Shown: positions 22,036 through 32,503 of the stretch, piece after piece
Numbering within the stretch: the first letter of the stretch is position 1
Layout: each line of letters begins with the position of its first letter
Assembly: GCA_963921795.1 (NCBI GenBank)
Contig: OY997647.1
Coordinates: 62,091,059 to 62,155,058 of the forward strand
Direction of reading: 5' to 3'
DNA from: Nannobrachium achirus
Lineage: Eukaryota > Chordata > Actinopteri > Myctophiformes > Myctophidae
Length of the DNA stretch: 64,000 nucleotides
Notes under the pieces: model-generated
Told to the model about the DNA's origin: nothing
Databases searched by the model: none
What the model saw: the letters and a program-made list of their open reading frames with translations, nothing else
Made by a program: the position numbers and the translations under genes

Positions 22036-22704
22036 ATTTTGGACTTACTTTTGATGCTTTTAAGTAGATTTTGATGGCAATACTTTCCGGAGGATTTCTA
22101 CATTGCAGTATTGATACATTTTGGGCCCTTTTTTACACCACTGCCAGACAGATAATAACATTGATTTGCTTACCAATACGTTGTATGGTATCCTTTAGCT
22201 TCGATGTAGCTGCTGGATGCTAGTGAATCCTCAATCCGGTGAAACAAAAACAAAGTAAATTTTCTCGTCCATTCCAATTAGGTAGCGACCGCTTCAATGC
22301 AAAAAACAAGTCATGAGTACACGGCTGGGAGTCAATAAACACAGTGGCAGCGTTCTGTGTTAAAACAAAACGTGCATCCTTCACGTCTATATGCTACAGA
22401 GTGAGCGAAAGTTTATCTACAAACTGTTTACACGGACCCTCGCCTCGGGAACACAGGATTTTATTTTGGCAAATCCGGTATGGGCGGGTTTGCTCCGAGC
22501 TGGCCGAGACATGATTGGAGGCTCAGATAGAGAGCGGGGCCAACTTCCTTTGGCCAGAAAAATAGACGTTTCTTACCAGGCGCTTTATTTTTTTTCCGAT
22601 CGCCAAAATAAAAGCCTGGTTCACGAGGCTAATACTTAATAAACTTGACCTTTCACTCTGTACTTAGTCTTCTCTTTTTCCCGTCTACACCAAACCCCTT
22701 TGCC

Positions 22705-22769
22705 CAAAATAGCTGATCTACAAGCTCACAACGCCTCGTGCTGCGAGGTTGTAGATCGTCTATTTTTGG
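22705..22769. repeat. Palindrome-family copy
   Basis: AATAGCTGATCTACAAGC on the left; GTAGATCGTCTATTTTTGG on the right. The right arm has lost GAGCTT. Copy B (58,515) is identical. Confidence 0.8.
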
Positions 22770-23130
22770 TTAAAGTTAGGGTTCAAGCGGTTAATATAAA
22801 AAAGGAGAAAAAGAGTTTCTATCACACAAATATTCGGAGGACCCCCTGTAGTAACTCTGAGGACTCCCTGTTGAAGACCCTTGGACTACAGCACAATACA
22901 GAATATATTGTATATAGCCACATGTTCCCTGTACTTTGAAAAAGAGAGTGAGAGAGAGACGGAAAGAGTGAATATCTTGCCTATTATTTGTGCATAAAAA
23001 CGTCTCTGATCATTGGCCTTGCATGGAACCCTGACATCTATTCTAACAAATCTATCAAAAAACCCAAATAATTCTTCAAATCTCACCACACCATGAAATT
23101 CAGTAGCTCCTCTAAATGCTGTTAAGGCTA

Positions 23131-23142
23131 GCGTGTGTGTGT

Positions 23143-23221
<79 letters not shown>

Positions 23222-23228
23222 ATGCGTG
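23131..23228. repeat. (GT)n-(GCGT)n microsatellite
   Basis: About 53 bp of GT followed by about 44 bp of GCGT. The copy B allele (58,943-59,084) is about 45 bp longer, with the GT and GCGT parts both expanded. Confidence 0.9.
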
Positions 23229-23851
23229 TACCAGGGGAATAGTTCTGCCGATTTAAAATGACTCCAATACGGAACTAAAATTTCCTATGATTGGCCGCTA
23301 GTTGCGCTGTTTTCCCCCCCGGCCGATCGCAAAAAGAATTGTTCTCCATTGGATCCCATTCATTTTCCCCTTTAGTTTTCTAACCTTAATTAACATTTTC
23401 ATGAATACTGTATGGTTCCTATCGCTAGTTAAAAAATGCCTTTCAATCACCATCATATTCGTTTTGTCGAAATGTGGTCCAATTTATTTTAAAATGATGA
23501 AGTTGTGGGGGGGCGTGGCCAACTAAACTGATACCAGCCGGCTGTGTTCTTCTTCGTGTGCTGTATTTCGGGAGGCTCCGACCACATTCTCCCATGTATC
23601 CCTGTGGTTGCACGTGACCGTTGGCAGCCAATAGCATCTCTGATGCCTTTACAATTCTATATGGCGACACCCATTCCAAGAGGTAGAAAGGGCCATTTGC
23701 GCTGCATAGAAACCAATGGCTTCGCATCGTCCATATTTTTCTACAGTCTATGGTGTGTACTGACACATTGACCAGAGGATGTTGCTGACCCATAGCCTCA
23801 GAGTCAAGGTAGCCTTGCGAGCAGTGGTGCAAAGTAACTAAGTAAATTTAC
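23229..23851. other. Intergenic, no gene recognised
   Basis: Shared with copy B almost unchanged. Frames of 75-129 codons exist on both strands but overlap one another and show no family signature. Confidence 0.4.
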
Positions 23852-23855
23852 TTAA

Positions 23856-24909
23856 CTCATTCTGTGCCTATCCCGAACATGTTCGGGATATTTTCAGTCC
23901 AATACAATTTTTTTTTATTAATTGACTTACCCTGAGCTGCTTGTATAGTCGTGGGTGGTCCTGGCTCGTCCTACGCTAGCCAGCTAGCCATTTTACATGG
24001 TCCGACGATATATTCCATTAAAAATGGTTTAAAATACATTTTTGAGACCCCCAATGTTCACCAAATGTTCAGCGCCGCTTCCGGAACGTAGTCCAGTGTG
24101 CCTATCCCGAACATGTTCGGGATATTTAATGAAATGAATAAAATGATCCGAGGCCTTCTGAAGCCTGGGCCTAAATGTAAAATCCAGTGGTCCAAATCCT
24201 GGGGAAGCCATGCCGGCCGTGAGCCGCGAACGTAGCCGCGAATCGCCGCCGAATCCAATGAAAAGCCACATCTTTGGAGGCCCATATCTCTGGATTGTGT
24301 TTTTAGGGATGTGGCGCGAGGTTTATTTACGGCGAAATCGCTTAAAAATTATCTTTAAAATGACTAGATGGGAATAGCTATTCTGTTAGCATTAACATCC
24401 GGGACCTTTCCATGATGTGCACGAACGTGAGCACGCGCGTCACTGCAGCGTGATTATGGATCCAACTGGGAAATATGGATAACCACGCCCCGGACTCATT
24501 TTTGAAGCTTGTGATTGGCTGAACCGGACGTAGGGAGCGCTCCGTTGTAGTCACTTGGACCGCGCGAGGTGCACCAAAACCCAATTATCATGGCGTTTAT
24601 CGTGCGCTTGCCCAGGCCTTACGGACTGGGCATAAATATAACGATTGCATTCACCACGGCTTCGCGGCCACTCGCGCCTGCGGCGCTCGGGGGCGAAGAG
24701 CAGGACCAAGGTCCGCTGGCCTTCGCGCCGCTTGCAATGTCGTGGACAATAACTGAAAACGAGCGCTCTATGCCGTTTCCATCCATCTTTCCCAGTCGGA
24801 TCCATAATCCCGCGTCACTGCAACGTGAGCCCCTGGATGCTGAAGCGCTCGCCTATGGGAGAAAGTCTGGCATTCCAACGGCGCCATCTAGGGGCTGGCA
24901 CTGGAAGCG
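23856..24909. mobile_element. TTAA-flanked DNA transposon (piggyBac/Kolobok-like, non-autonomous)
   Basis: TTAA at 23,852-23,855 and 24,910-24,913 brackets the element, which splits an ACTTTTA-type repeat into two matching halves. Termini CTCATTCTGTGCC and GGCACTGGAAGCG are imperfect inverted repeats. Two exact copies of the palindrome ATCCCGAACATGTTCGGGAT lie at 23,870 and 24,104. The interior 24,590-24,750 is shared in inverse orientation with the element at 34,274. No transposase is seen. Copy B: 59,712-60,765. Confidence 0.75.
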
Positions 24910-25126
24910 TTAAGTACCGTGGTTAAAATGTTGAGGTATTTGTACTTTACTTGAGTATTTCCAATTCCCATCACTTTTACTTCTACTCCACTATATCACT
25001 AAATATTTTAATTTTACTCCACTACATTCATTAAAAAACTTAAGTTACCAGTTTGTAGATTTTGATTATCATTACAAAACATGCATTAACCACTTCAGCC
25101 CCATGCATTTGGGCCATTTGAGAATG

Positions 25127-25178
25127 GCCGATCTACAAGCTCACAGTGCGCCACAATGCCACACATTGTGAGCTTGTG
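25127..25178. repeat. Palindrome-family copy
   Basis: CCGATCTACAAGCTCACAGTG pairs with CACATTGTGAGCTTGTG. The right arm is cut before GATC by the junction with the tRNA-like unit. Copy B at 60,978. Confidence 0.7.
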
Positions 25179-25290
25179 TAGCGTCCCGGCCGGGAGGCGA
25201 ACCTGGGACCCCGATTTTTCAGGTATGTGCGCTGACCAGTCAGCCAAAGTGCCAGGCACGTTGGCGAGAGCCAACGCACATACCGTATAG
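25178..25290 (-). repeat. tRNA-like SINE-type unit
   Basis: On the minus strand, box A TGGCTGACTGGTCAGCGC is followed by box B GGTTCGCCTCC and a GC stem at GGCCGGGACGC. A second copy lies 280 bp on (25,466-25,580). Confidence 0.6.
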
Positions 25291-25465
25291 CCTACAGTCG
25301 TCCCCTCTACCTGGAAGCGCGACCACGCACGCCGGCCAGGATCTAAGATCGACTTTGAAACACGGGGGTTCAAACGCAACTCAGGGGGGAACAGTCATCG
25401 ACTACTAGTCACCAGGTCTACAACGCTGAGGATTCATTCTTCCTATTTGTACCGCTGCCACCAAT

Positions 25466-25580
25466 GTAGCGTCACGGCCGGGAGGCAAACCCGGGACACC
25501 GATCTGCCAGGTATGTGCGCTGACCAGTCAGCCAAAGTGCCAGGCACATTGGCGAGAGCCAACGCACATACCGTATAGCC
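25466..25580 (-). repeat. tRNA-like SINE-type unit, second copy
   Basis: Same unit with box B GGTTTGCCTCC. The shared minus-strand peptide GYTVCALALANVPGTLADWS is a translation of the repeat, not a gene. Confidence 0.6.
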
Positions 25581-25590
25581 CACACAGAGT

Positions 25591-26110
25591 TTTATACGTT
25601 TGAAAACGTGAAATAGGACATTCTGCACAATGAGTACTTTTCTAACATTCTCTGCACGTCCCTGGAGACCACAATGCATGGACATTCTCTTCACTGTATA
25701 AAATGATAGTGGGCGGTGGTGATGATGATGATGATGGTGATTTGTGTAAGATATTGTGGAAAGCTTTTCATTAGCGATAAAGAGGTGATAATTATTGAGC
25801 CATTCGTTAACTTTGTTAATCAGACCCTCTGAGAGAGCTGTGTAGCTGAAGGGAAGCTCTGGATGTGTTTCAGCGTGAATCGACTTCCCCTTTACCAATA
25901 GAACAGATCTGCAGTCCTATCAGGCATATGCACACATAGACATCAAAGGGGGCTTGAGCCCCTCCTGCCCTTTTATCCTTCTGTAAAAAAGTGCCCTCTT
26001 CAGACCATGAATGCAGATTATTATTACTGCGACCGAAGGAGAAACGTCACTGCCTGTCTGTGTCCGTCCATGTATACGTGTACACATTTTTCAGTCTATG
26101 GGTTTGCCGC
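25591..26110. other. Intergenic, no gene recognised
   Basis: Includes a GAT trinucleotide run near 25,717-25,740 that is read as polyhistidine on the minus strand, an artefact. Confidence 0.4.
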
Positions 26111-26345
26111 TCTGACATCATGCTCTGTTGTCACTGTGATGTCACACTAACAGAATCCCTTTTGTACCCACATATGGAGTTCCCTGATCAATATCATCAA
26201 TATTAATGATGCCCTGTTAGAGAGATCCCTTTGATGCCAGGGGGAACAAATCCCTTTTATGCCCATATATGGAGAAATGGAGATCCCTGTGATGCCAGGG
26301 GAACAAATCCCTTCTATGCCCATATATGGAGATCCCTGATGTCCA
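26100..26345 (+). repeat. CArG-bearing repeat family, copy in A
   Basis: Repeated blocks of ATCCCT...GATGCCAGGGG and TATGCCCATATATGGAGA carry perfect SRF-type CArG boxes CCATATATGG at 26,263 and 26,320. Related to 29,040-29,390, 44,935-45,190 and 61,960-62,160. Confidence 0.65.
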
Positions 26346-26452
26346 CAACCCTGATGTTGAAAGAATTGCCTTCTCTGTGTAGAAATCCATGCCGTTACGC
26401 CGCATCTCCAGTATTGACTTGATTACACTTAGTTCAGTGTGGTATCACACAC

Positions 26453-26501
26453 CGAAAATAGCCGACCTGCAAGCTGACGCGTTGTGAGCTTGCTATTTTC
26501 G
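26453..26501. repeat. Palindrome-family copy, loop and right arm shortened
   Basis: CGAAAATAGCCGACCTGCAAG against GTGAGCTTGCTATTTTCG. Copy B (62,464) keeps extra CACGTCTG in the right arm, so A is a deletion derivative. Confidence 0.75.
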
Positions 26502-26617
26502 ATATTTCTACCAAAAGGCCCCTTTAGGCATTTCAGCTCCTGCCTCTCTAACATTCTCTGCACGTCCCTGAGTCCTAGAGAAGTGAGGAAGGCTGATCAA
26601 TCTGCTTATCCCTGCTG

Positions 26618-27240
26618 AAATATGTAACAAAAATAGGCTAATGTGTTCACTTCCGGCAGAAAGTGTGAAAATTTGCACCTAGGAGTATTTTTGTGCGCCG
26701 AATTCAAAAATTGGCGGTCCCAAGCACTTTTCCCATGGGATCTGGTGGCTCTAATTCACTTACCATACTAGGGAAAAAAGACCCCCCAAAAAAATCTTCT
26801 TTAAATAGCATTCTTTAAATAACCCCCTATATAGCTAGGGGGTTTTCATGATTCTGAATCCATTGCAAGCATTTGTTTTGCACGAAAAACATTCCTTGGG
26901 CTAAAAATGGACCCTACACAACTGTGAAAAGTGATGACTCATCACTAAACCATAGTTTTGTGGGGTCCATTTCTTGCCCAAGGAATGTTTTTTGTGCAAA
27001 ACAAATGCTTGGAATGGATTCAGAATCATGAAAACCCCCTAGATAGACCCCTCACATGCTACTTAAAGAAGATTTTTGGGGGGTCTTTTTTCCCTGTATA
27101 AGTGAATTAGAGAAAAGTGAATTTGAGAAAAGTGCTTGGGACCGTCAATTTTTTAATTCAGCGCACAAAAATACCCCTAGGTGCATATTTTCACGCTTTC
27201 TGCCGGAAGTGAACACCTTTTTCACATATTTCTCCCACTA
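26618..27240. mobile_element. Foldback element, copy A only
   Basis: About 620 bp with ~300-bp inverted arms: GTGTTCACTTCCGGCAGAAA at the left, mirrored by TTTCTGCCGGAAGTGAACAC at the right, and AAATATGT/ACATATTT outermost. It is absent from the homologous site in copy B (near 62,660), where CCCTGCTGTCATTAC is uninterrupted. The core near 26,930-26,946 is a TGACTCA-containing palindrome related to 16,103-16,601. No coding capacity. Confidence 0.8.
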
Positions 27241-27244
27241 CTGT

Positions 27245-27720
27245 CATTACTTTAGCCCCAGATGCCTTTTGCAGACGGCTGAGACGGAGCCTGTAGCAGC
27301 ATAGGATGTAGGATGGATGTGGAAGTCTGTTTGCTGAAATATTAATACCTGGGCATTCTTTCCATGCGATATAAGGTGGAGCACCTTGGATTATTAATGC
27401 ACTTTCACATTTATTTTTTTAGGTCAATTGTCCCACATCCTGCTTCACATTGCACGAATGACCTGTGTACAGTACCTGACCTAAAATCACCTTCTATGAA
27501 GGAATACAATGAAGCATTCAAATAAAATCAAACCTCGGTTCCGAAGTGAAGCGGTGAACTTTTATTCTATGTGTTCTAGAGCTTAAGAATTCTGAATTCT
27601 GAATGAATGAATGATTTTATCTGGAGGGCCGAATTGTCATGTGAAGCTTGACCAATCCTCAAAGTATGGTCTCATTGGACATTTTTAATCATCCAATCAT
27701 CAGACCGGGACGGACACTAC
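27245..27720. other. Intergenic, no gene recognised
   Basis: Shared with copy B. Short repeats GAATTCTGAATTCTGAATGA and an AT-rich stretch. No exon recognised. Confidence 0.4.
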
Positions 27721-27741
27721 ACACATATTCTGGACGTACGG

Positions 27742-27945
27742 CACAGATAAAACCTGTTCATTCTGGACTGAAATGACCATATATGGACATGGGGGACACA
27801 CATTTACGGACAGATAAAACCTGTTCATTCTGGACTGAAATGACCATATATGGACATGGGGGACACACATTTACGGACAGATAAAACCTGTTCATTCTGG
27901 ACTGAAATGACCATATGGACATGGGGGCACACAAAGCCACTCCCT
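27742..27945 (+). repeat. 67-bp tandem repeat with CArG boxes
   Basis: Three units containing ACAGATAAAACCTGTTCATT and GAAATGACCATATATGGACA. Perfect CCATATATGG at 27,777 and 27,844; the third unit lost two bases (CCATATGG). Copy B has four units with four intact boxes. Confidence 0.85.
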
Positions 27946-28079
27946 GGAAGCGGCTTTCACCGCTTAAAAAAAAAAAAAGAAACAAAAAATAATGAAATTA
28001 CAGAGTTTAACTCTATTATGGCACAACCACTTTGATCCAGAGATGGCATGTTCTATATATTGTTTCAAAGATATCAGAG

Positions 28080-28241
28080 CAGTGGCGTCAGTTCAGCAAA
28101 AGCTAAGGTATGGCAACACCACCGGTCATGTTTCCATATACCTTAGCAACAGGCATGATGAATTTATTTTAAGAACATTTTTTTTCCTGTAGCCAAGTTA
28201 TAACAGCTGACATAGCTTGCCATACACAATTGACGCCTCTG
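28080..28241. mobile_element. Short hAT-type element
   Basis: Ends CAGTGGCGTCA and TGACGCCTCTG. Flanks TATCAGAG (28,072) and TATAAGAG (28,242). In copy B both flanks are exactly TATCAGAG (63,574 and 63,747), an 8-bp hAT target duplication. A relative in reverse lies at 31,223-31,425. Confidence 0.85.
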
Positions 28242-28362
28242 TATAAGAGAAGATATTGTGATCTAATCTCACTCTGTCGATTTAATAATCTATAATTATT
28301 ATTAAAATGACCTGCCCTCCCTCCCTACCCCAACGGCATTTGAACCATACATCAATTCTTAG

Positions 28363-28933
28363 CAGGGACGTGCTGGCCATTGGGAAAAGCGGGACAACTC
28401 CCGGACGGCCGGTTCATTCCCGACCGGTCCAGGCCGGCCATTAGGAAGAAAATTTAAATAAAATGTCGGCCTTCGTTACATTTTGGGGGCTGGGCGGCCA
28501 ACAAAGTAAATCGTCACTGCCGGGCAGAAACCTCGAAATCTCCAGGTTTCAAATTTATAATTTTTTTTTGCAAAGCAAAGCCCTGCTTCATCATACAAGG
28601 CCGTTGCACAAAAGTAGTGAAAACAGCAGATCTACAAGCACACAACGCTCGTTGTGCGCTTGTAGATCGGCTGTTTTCACTAGTTTAAATATTTTTTAAA
28701 ATGATAAATACAAAACAAACGGTTTTGGACATACAAGGTTTTCACCCGACAAAGACGAAATATAACTCATGTACAGTAATTGGCCCACTGGCTTGTCACT
28801 TGTCATGATCTGAAATGGCAAATCTTTGAGTAGCAGCAGCAGCGCTATAGAGAGAGATCTCTCTCTATAGCGTGCAATGAGGGCCTCTCCAACTCTTTTT
28901 CCCGGGCTGAATCAGGGGCCCAGCACGTCCCTG
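28363..28933. mobile_element. Non-autonomous hAT element
   Basis: Ends CAGGGACGTGCTGG and CCAGCACGTCCCTG, with a perfect 8-bp target duplication ATTCTTAG (28,355-28,362 and 28,934-28,941). It carries a nested MITE-like module with the palindrome at 28,615, and a perfect 30-bp palindrome at 28,843-28,872. Related copies: 36,953-37,414 and 63,869 onward. Confidence 0.9.
28615..28682. repeat. Palindrome-family copy
   Basis: TAGTGAAAACAGCAGATCTA against TAGATCGGCTGTTTTCACTA; inner arms CAAGCACAC/GTGCGCTTG. Nested in the hAT element. Confidence 0.9.
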
Positions 28934-29039
28934 ATTCTTAGTGACAGAATTCCACACAATTCCAGTTCAGAACAGGCTGAAAGTAGCAGCCCTATACTGC
29001 AGAGACTCCACAGCACCTGACTGATAATATCCAACCTGT

Positions 29040-29395
29040 CTTCCTCCATATATGGGCATTCCCATATCAAGTCCTGTTAGATATGGGCTTAATATTGATG
29101 ACAGCAGGGATCTCCATGTATAGGCATAAAAGAGATTCTGTTAGAGTGGTTCCCATGACATCACAACATACAATCCCTTTTATGCCCATACATGGAGATC
29201 CCTGTTTTGAACCAGCCACACATACAGTATATGGGCTGTCTTCCTCCATATATGGGCATTCCCATATGAAGTCCTGTTAGATATGGGCTTAATATTGATG
29301 ACATCAGGGATCTCCATATATGGGCCTAAAAGGGATTCTGTTAGAGTCGTTCCCATGACATCACAGTGATGTCAAAGCGTGATGTCACAGATGTT
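29040..29395 (+). repeat. CArG-bearing repeat family
   Basis: A 200-bp block TTCCTCCATATATGGGCATT...CTTAATATTGATGACA is repeated (29,040 and 29,240). Perfect CCATATATGG at 29,046, 29,246 and 29,314. Paired TGACATCAC / GTGATGTCA motifs follow. Confidence 0.75.
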
Positions 29396-30375
29396 ACATT
29401 TAGTTTACTATGTATTTCATATTTTACATTTTTACCGTGTGAGCATGAGTCATATTAACACTTTGACTGCCACAATGTTAAGGGTTTTAAGGGTATAACC
29501 CTTGCCACCATAGACGGCCATTCATTTTTGACGGAATAAATTGAAAATGGTAGGATGTACGAAAATTGACAAAAATTTCAGAGAATATAGAGTCGGAACC
29601 TTAGCTTTCACCATAAAAATTTCGTCCTGCTGTGGTGTTCTGCTGTGGAGAAACCTGAGGGAGAGCGAAAGCTGTACAGATGAAAAAGGAGCATCAGAAA
29701 TTTACTTTCTGAGATAATTGAGGTCAAAGGAAAAAAACTTTCAGAAGCCCTAGAAACAAATTGGTAAATGGTACAAGAACACACAGTACCTCTAAATGAA
29801 GAACAGGGTACCGGCCATAATGCTGTAAAAAAAAAGTTAAAAAAAAGTTGTACCGTGGTCTAGTTATAAGGCAGGAAAGTGGAAGAAGCCAGGAGACTGA
29901 CAGAGGCTCTTTTTTCATCTTCCCAGGATGAAGGAGAGACAGAGTAGAATCCACTGTGTTTTGACCTGGGATTTTTTATTCAAGCCTTCAGTTAGACATC
30001 AGACATCTCAAAAATAAAGATAAAAACTCTGATAAAGATAAAAAAAAAACTTTACATTGCTGTTTCACTTCAGTATAGTTGTAGATGTGTTCCATTGCAA
30101 TCATCATTTTAGTCACTTCAAACTAAAACGGTCAAACTACCCTGAGCAATTCAAAGTCATAATACATAAAATTAAATAAAAATTGATGTACATTCATATG
30201 GAAATGTTTGTATTGACAAAGTCAAGCCAACTGCGACAAACTTCACCATGTTAGAATCCAGACCAGGCAACTGCAAGTAAGAGTAATTATGGAAAAAAAA
30301 AACATAATTACCATAAGGTATATATAATTATTTGCTATACATTTTATATACACAGGTACATATATTTCCAAAATA

Positions 30376-30426
30376 GCAGATCTACAAGCTCATAGCCCGG
30401 CACCGCGCTATGAGCTTGTAGATCTT
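30376..30426. repeat. Palindrome-family copy
   Basis: GCAGATCTACAAGCTCATAGC against GCTATGAGCTTGTAGATCT; the inner TCATAG/CTATGA pair replaces the usual TCACAA/TTGTGA in both arms. Confidence 0.9.
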
Positions 30427-30445
30427 CCATTTACATATGATGCCT

Positions 30446-30499
30446 AATAGCCGATCTACAAGCTCATAGCCCAGCAAGGCACTATGAGCTTAGTATTTT
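30446..30499. repeat. Palindrome-family copy, adjacent to the previous one
   Basis: CCGATCTACAAGCTCATAGC against CTATGAGCTTAGTATTTT; right arm has lost GTAGATC. It shares the CATAG variant of its neighbour 20 bp away, suggesting local copying. Confidence 0.8.
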
Positions 30500-30613
30500 C
30501 ATGGCTCTCCTTTTAGTAGACCTTGTACCAGTGAACTGTACCGTCATGAAACTGTACCTTTTCCTATGCAAACTTCTAATAAAGTCTTCAATCAATCAAT
30601 CAATCAATCAATC
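30500..30613 (+). mobile_element. LINE 3' end, 5'-truncated copy 1
   Basis: Matches the LINE tail at 49,270-49,375 (CTCCTTTTAGTAGACCTTGT, CTTCTAATAAAGTCTTCAAT) and ends in (AATC)n. Confidence 0.85.
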
Positions 30614-30659
30614 CCTTCTTTGTATTTACCTACTGTATGTTTTTATACTGTTTTTTATT

Positions 30660-30867
30660 TCCCCCTTTTTTCCTGACTATATCTACTGCATAGTACTGTG
30701 TTCTATCCGTCTGTCATTCAATGTTATATGAGATACTGCAATGGTTTACTATGGAAATAAGCCTAGTCTTTTCATGGATCTCATGATCTCCTTTTAGTAG
30801 ACCTTGTACCAGTGAACTGTACCGTCATGAAACTGTACCTTTTCCTATGCAAACTTCTAATAAAGTC

Positions 30868-30898
<31 letters not shown>
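30660..30898 (+). mobile_element. LINE 3' end, 5'-truncated copy 2
   Basis: Longer copy of the same tail, including GTTCTATCCGTCTGTC and GAAATAAGCCTAGTC, again ending in (AATC)n. Same orientation as copy 1, under 50 bp away. Confidence 0.85.
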
Positions 30899-30929
30899 TC
30901 TCTCTCCCCAACTTTCTCTCTTGTATCAT

Positions 30930-30931
<2 letters not shown>

Positions 30932-30967
<36 letters not shown>

Positions 30968-30990
30968 GAGAGAGAGGAAGAGAGAGAGGA
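30932..30990. repeat. (GA)n microsatellite
   Basis: GA run with GAGGAA interruptions, next to the LINE tail. Confidence 0.9.
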
Positions 30991-31222
30991 AATCTGAGCA
31001 GGCTTAGCAAACAACGTTGGCACCAGGTTACTTTTAGAATAAAACACGATAAAACTATAAAAATACAATGAGGATTACCACTGGGATTCTTTTTCGATCT
31101 CCATCTCGCTGGATTGGTCAGACTGCGACGTTTGCGAGTGACTTATAGTGGTTGTTTTGCTGGGATGTGTTTGTTTTGCACTAAATGGAGCATCTGTCCT
31201 CCTTTCTCACCAAGCTAAGCTA

Positions 31223-31425
31223 AAGAGGCGTCAATTGGGTATGGCAAGCTATGGCAGCTGCCATACCTTGGCTACAGGGGGAATATAATAAAATGTACTG
31301 TAATCGTGCCTGTTGTCAAGGTATGGTAACATGACTGGTGTCTTGCACGCGAGCCTCGCGCGCGTGAAAGACACCAGTCATGTTGCCATAACTTAGCTTT
31401 TTCTGAACTGACGCCGCTGAGCTAA
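31223..31425. mobile_element. hAT-type element related to 28,080, inverted
   Basis: Starts AGAGGCGTCAATTGGG and ends CTGAACTGACGCCGCTG, the reverse of the 28,080 element, with AGCTAA outside both ends. Its middle is a hairpin: GACTGGTGTCTT and AAGACACCAGTC around a GC-rich CGCG core. Confidence 0.7.
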
Positions 31426-31440
31426 ACGCCCTGCTCAATC

Positions 31441-31462
31441 GGTGGTCCGCGCGCGGACCACC
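31441..31462. other. Perfect 22-bp GC palindrome
   Basis: GGTGGTCCGCG joined to its exact complement CGCGGACCACC. Confidence 0.85.
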
Positions 31463-32051
31463 TGTTGTGATCCGAGATGAGCATAATCATCTCTCATCTC
31501 ATGCTTGCTCTCGGAGCGACGTCGCGACCCCCCAAACACGGCAATACACCACTGTATCAATCAATCAATCTAGCAACAACCACTTACTTTATATAGCAGT
31601 TCTTTTCGCTGCGACGCCGCGGCTCGGTGGTCCCTGGTGGCCTGGTCGATGAACCATGACGATCCAGTAAAACTTTTCAGATCACATGTAACGCTGTAGA
31701 AGTAGTCCTCAGTAGTATAGTAAAGCACTAAACTAAACCCCCCCCCAAACACATGCTGCTCCTTCCGTGAATGCCGTCCATCCAGCAATCCCAGGCCTGG
31801 GGAGGACGGTCACGTACCAAATCACCATGGTAACACAAGGTAACACAAGCTGATTGGCCACACAATGGTAACCATGGTGATTTTAGTCATTCCAGGGCCC
31901 AGGACGGCTGAATCCAAGCGTCAGTGATACATATGCTCCTAATCTTGTGTTAATTAAAAAAAAGACATTCCGGCGTCATATGACGCCGGTGGCAGCGCGG
32001 GGGGGGTAAAAACGCGACGTCATATGACCTCCGTGGCGGTCAAAGTGTTAA

Positions 32052-32495
32052 AGTCAAAATGCAAATGAGGCATGCACGGTACATACAGTACCTCCGCCTC
32101 GTGAAGTTTTAGGTGTTCTCTGGAACATGCTGTGTTCACTGTGTGACACTCTGAAAACTTTAGTCGTGCGTCATCGTGGCACACCGTTCTCCTATAGCCC
32201 ACCACCTCCCACCGGAGGTTGTACATCTCTATATCAATGAGTGTGTTGGCAGCCGGTGTGAGTTGGCATGGCATCGTCACGCAGGAGAAAAATGCACTTC
32301 TACTCTGTATAATGGGTCAATGCATTAGCCACTTAAACCTCACAATGTCATATGACGAGAGCAGCTGATCTATCCGCTTGTAGGCGTACGTTGTGTATAA
32401 ATGAAACATGTAGCCTACAGTAGGTCTCTCTCTAGGCTATTTTTGAGCACTTTTGTCTATAACGACTTAACGACAGTCAAAAAAGGGACACCAGG
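32052..32495. other. Intergenic, no gene recognised
   Basis: No exon, RNA gene or repeat family recognised. Confidence 0.4.
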
Positions 32496-32503
32496 GTTAA
32501 GGA

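Larger units (their letters stand above)
19599..22630. mobile_element. 3.03-kb segment present in copy A, absent from copy B
   Basis: Flanked by direct repeats AATACTTAAT (19,589-19,598 and 22,631-22,640). Copy B has one AATACTTAAT with the flanks joined (58,442). The ends show only weak inverted similarity (TAGTCTGGA against TAGCCTCGT). Either an insertion with an 8-10 bp target duplication, or a deletion through microhomology in B. It contains a foldback at 21,716 and a half palindrome at 21,993. No recognisable protein is seen; a 60-codon frame near 22,460-22,639 is unassigned. Confidence 0.6.
13098..28492 (+). repeat. Segmental duplication, copy A
   Basis: Nearly identical to 49,400-64,000 in the same orientation, apart from a few large indels. 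Homology starts at TTTTTAACCCTCTCC in both copies. Copy B runs off the window at the base matching 28,492, so the true right end is unknown. Protein-level differences in the kelch gene are one substitution and one lost codon, implying a recent event. Confidence 0.9.
29459..32047. mobile_element. TTAA-flanked 2.6-kb element with nested insertions
   Basis: TTAA at 29,455 and 32,048. Termini CACTTTGACTGCCAC and GTGGCGGTCAAAGTG are inverted repeats. The interior has been colonised by two LINE 3' ends, two palindrome copies, a GA microsatellite and a hAT-type element. Near its right end lies the perfect palindrome CCGGCGTCATATGACGCCGG (31,970-31,989). No clear transposase. Confidence 0.65.

Noticed and set aside
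23443..23832. 129-codon minus-strand frame conserved in copy B
   Set aside because: Conserved only because the whole segment is duplicated; overlaps other frames and has no recognisable domain.
25443..25898. 151-codon minus-strand frame with His run
   Set aside because: Composite of a tRNA-like repeat and a GAT trinucleotide run.
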